DNA of 30,742 nt, from positions 1-30,742 of the forward strand of contig DIKL01000050.1 of assembly GCA_002424545.1 (NCBI GenBank). Direction: 5' to 3'. Positions 30,060 through 30,742 of this stretch are shown here, in pieces (the first letter of the stretch is position 1; every line of letters begins with the position of its first letter). A model generated the notes under the pieces. It worked only from the letters and a program-made list of their open reading frames with translations, searched no databases and was not told where the DNA came from. Made by a program: the position numbers and the translations under genes. This stretch comes from Syntrophaceae bacterium UBA5619. GTDB taxonomy: Bacteria > Desulfobacterota > Syntrophia > Syntrophales > UBA5619.

Positions 30060-30742
30060 TCACGACCGTGAAATTTCGTTCCGGATCAACGTTTCCAAAG
30101 CCTCCGCCTCCAGCGCATCGATGTAGCCGAATTCGTCGTTGCCCTTTTCGGCCGTCTTCGTTTTGTTGTCCGACGGCGCATGTTCGGGATCGATCTCGAG
30201 GAGCTCGGCCAGGTGCCGAGACAGATCGTCCACCGAAGGGTAGTTGAACAGAAGCCCCACCGGCAGCGGGATCCCGAGGCCCGCGGAGAGGAGGTTCCGC
30301 AGCTCCACGGACATCAGCGAATCGAGTCCCTGCTCCATCAGGGGCCGGTCGGTTCGGATCGGCCCGGCGTCGGCGTGGCCCATCACCCTTCGCGCGGCGT
30401 CGATCACGCAGGAGCGGAGGATTCCGACCCTGTCTCCGGGGGCGGCATCGACGATCTTAGCGCGGATGGCCGGTTTTGCGGATCGGCGGTCGTCGGTCCC
30501 TTTTTCGAGCAGACAGGAAAGAAATCCCGCATCGCCCCGTGGGAAAACGCGGCTTGCGTAAAGCTCCCAGTCGATGTTCGCGATGAACATCTGCGTCGAA
30601 TCGCAATCAAAAACAGCTTCGAACAAGCCGGGAGCCTCGGCAAGACGGATGGGTTTGACTCCCCTCCGCACCGACGCGGCCAGCGTTTCCGGATGCACGG
30701 CGGCCATGCCGATCCCCTCCCAGGGGCCCCAGTTGATGGTGG
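30060..30742 (-). CDS. 3' end of a modular type I PKS: KR C-terminus, ACP, docking tail (partial)
   Basis: The gene enters from beyond the right edge; its 5' part is not visible. The first readable residues, TINWGPWEGIGMA, are the conserved end of a ketoreductase domain. About 100 residues later comes an ACP with an intact phosphopantetheine site (EQGLDSLMSVEL). After a charged linker the protein ends with an acidic helix (YIDALEAEALETLIRNEI), the pattern of PKS C-terminal docking tails. The presence of KR and the position at the head of the visible operon indicate that it delivers a beta-hydroxy or further reduced polyketide chain. The N-terminal docking helix of the KS-AT protein (22087-19028) is the natural partner, by analogy with McyD to McyE. 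The last ACP belongs to a complete upstream module not contained here. Confidence 0.92.
   Translation of the reverse strand, partial: TINWGPWEGIGMAAVHPETLAASVRRGVKPIRLAEAPGLFEAVFDCDSTQMFIANIDWELYASRVFPRGDAGFLSCLLEKGTDDRRSAKPAIRAKIVDAAPGDRVGILRSCVIDAARRVMGHADAGPIRTDRPLMEQGLDSLMSVELRNLLSAGLGIPLPVGLLFNYPSVDDLSRHLAELLEIDPEHAPSDNKTKTAEKGNDEFGYIDALEAEALETLIRNEISRS

Noticed and set aside
1..30742. CRISPR arrays, insertion sequences, tRNA or rRNA genes
   Set aside because: I found no regularly spaced repeats, transposase-like proteins, terminal inverted repeats or tRNA-like sequence on reading the window.

Overview
The window is dominated by a leftward-transcribed hybrid PKS-NRPS biosynthetic cluster (about 4.0 kb to the right edge). 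To its left lie ordinary genes. The host is a Gram-negative bacterium: there is an outer-membrane beta-barrel protein, a lipoprotein with a lipobox, and SD-led dense operons. The mix of ParA-like plus DUF697 genes, GC-rich cluster DNA and a GAAC-N4-GTTC LexA operator would fit a deltaproteobacterium/Desulfobacterota. That assignment is an inference; no rRNA or taxonomic marker is present. By eye, the first ~2.3 kb is less GC-rich than the rest.

Left part (1-3989). A lexA-type repressor on the minus strand has a near-consensus promoter with a perfect LexA-like palindrome in its spacer, and appears to be leaderless. A possible 40-residue ORF diverges from it. A polytopic membrane protein with an HExxH motif (HEFTH) follows. 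Then come a ParA/MinD-like ATPase and an overlapping DUF697 membrane protein, both on the plus strand and convergent with the cluster.

Cluster (minus strand, so read right to left). 30742-30060: the 3' end of a modular PKS (KR end, ACP, docking tail). 29994-28453: a TAP-like alpha/beta-hydrolase lipoprotein. 28407-22084: an NRPS, A-PCP-C-A-PCP plus an unusual C-terminal domain resembling cyanobacterial acyl-ACP reductase (AAR). 22087-19028: a PKS KS-AT. 18916-9788: a hybrid protein cMT-ACP-aminotransferase-C-A-PCP-E-C. 9669-8020: a cyclic-peptide-type ABC exporter. 7844-7713: the truncated start of a glycosyltransferase. 7709-5838: an AsnB-type amidotransferase. 5825-4734: a DUF481 outer-membrane protein. 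4724-4020: an aspartate/glutamate racemase. Genes are nearly contiguous (4-nt GTGA overlap, gaps of roughly 10-120 nt), suggesting one long transcript whose promoter lies outside the window.

How it could work (inference). KS-AT plus cMT-ACP-AMT form a split version of the microcystin McyE module: malonyl extension, C-methylation, then conversion of the beta-ketone to a beta-amine. The next module reads as Ser (DVWHFSLVDK) followed by an E domain, giving D-Ser. The protein ends in a C domain exactly where an A domain is missing. The other NRPS starts with an A domain that has no C domain, so the two probably join in trans, as McyE and McyA do. The orphan A domain (DARHLALLVK) resembles the McyB code for beta-linked (methyl)aspartate, which fits the McyF-like racemase. 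The second A domain reads DASTVAAVCK (Tyr-like). The line would then end at the AAR-like domain, with no thioesterase in sight. Predicted core: polyketide-derived alpha-methyl beta-amino acid - D-Ser - iso-Asp - Tyr, possibly released reductively. All specificity codes were read by hand from motif alignments.
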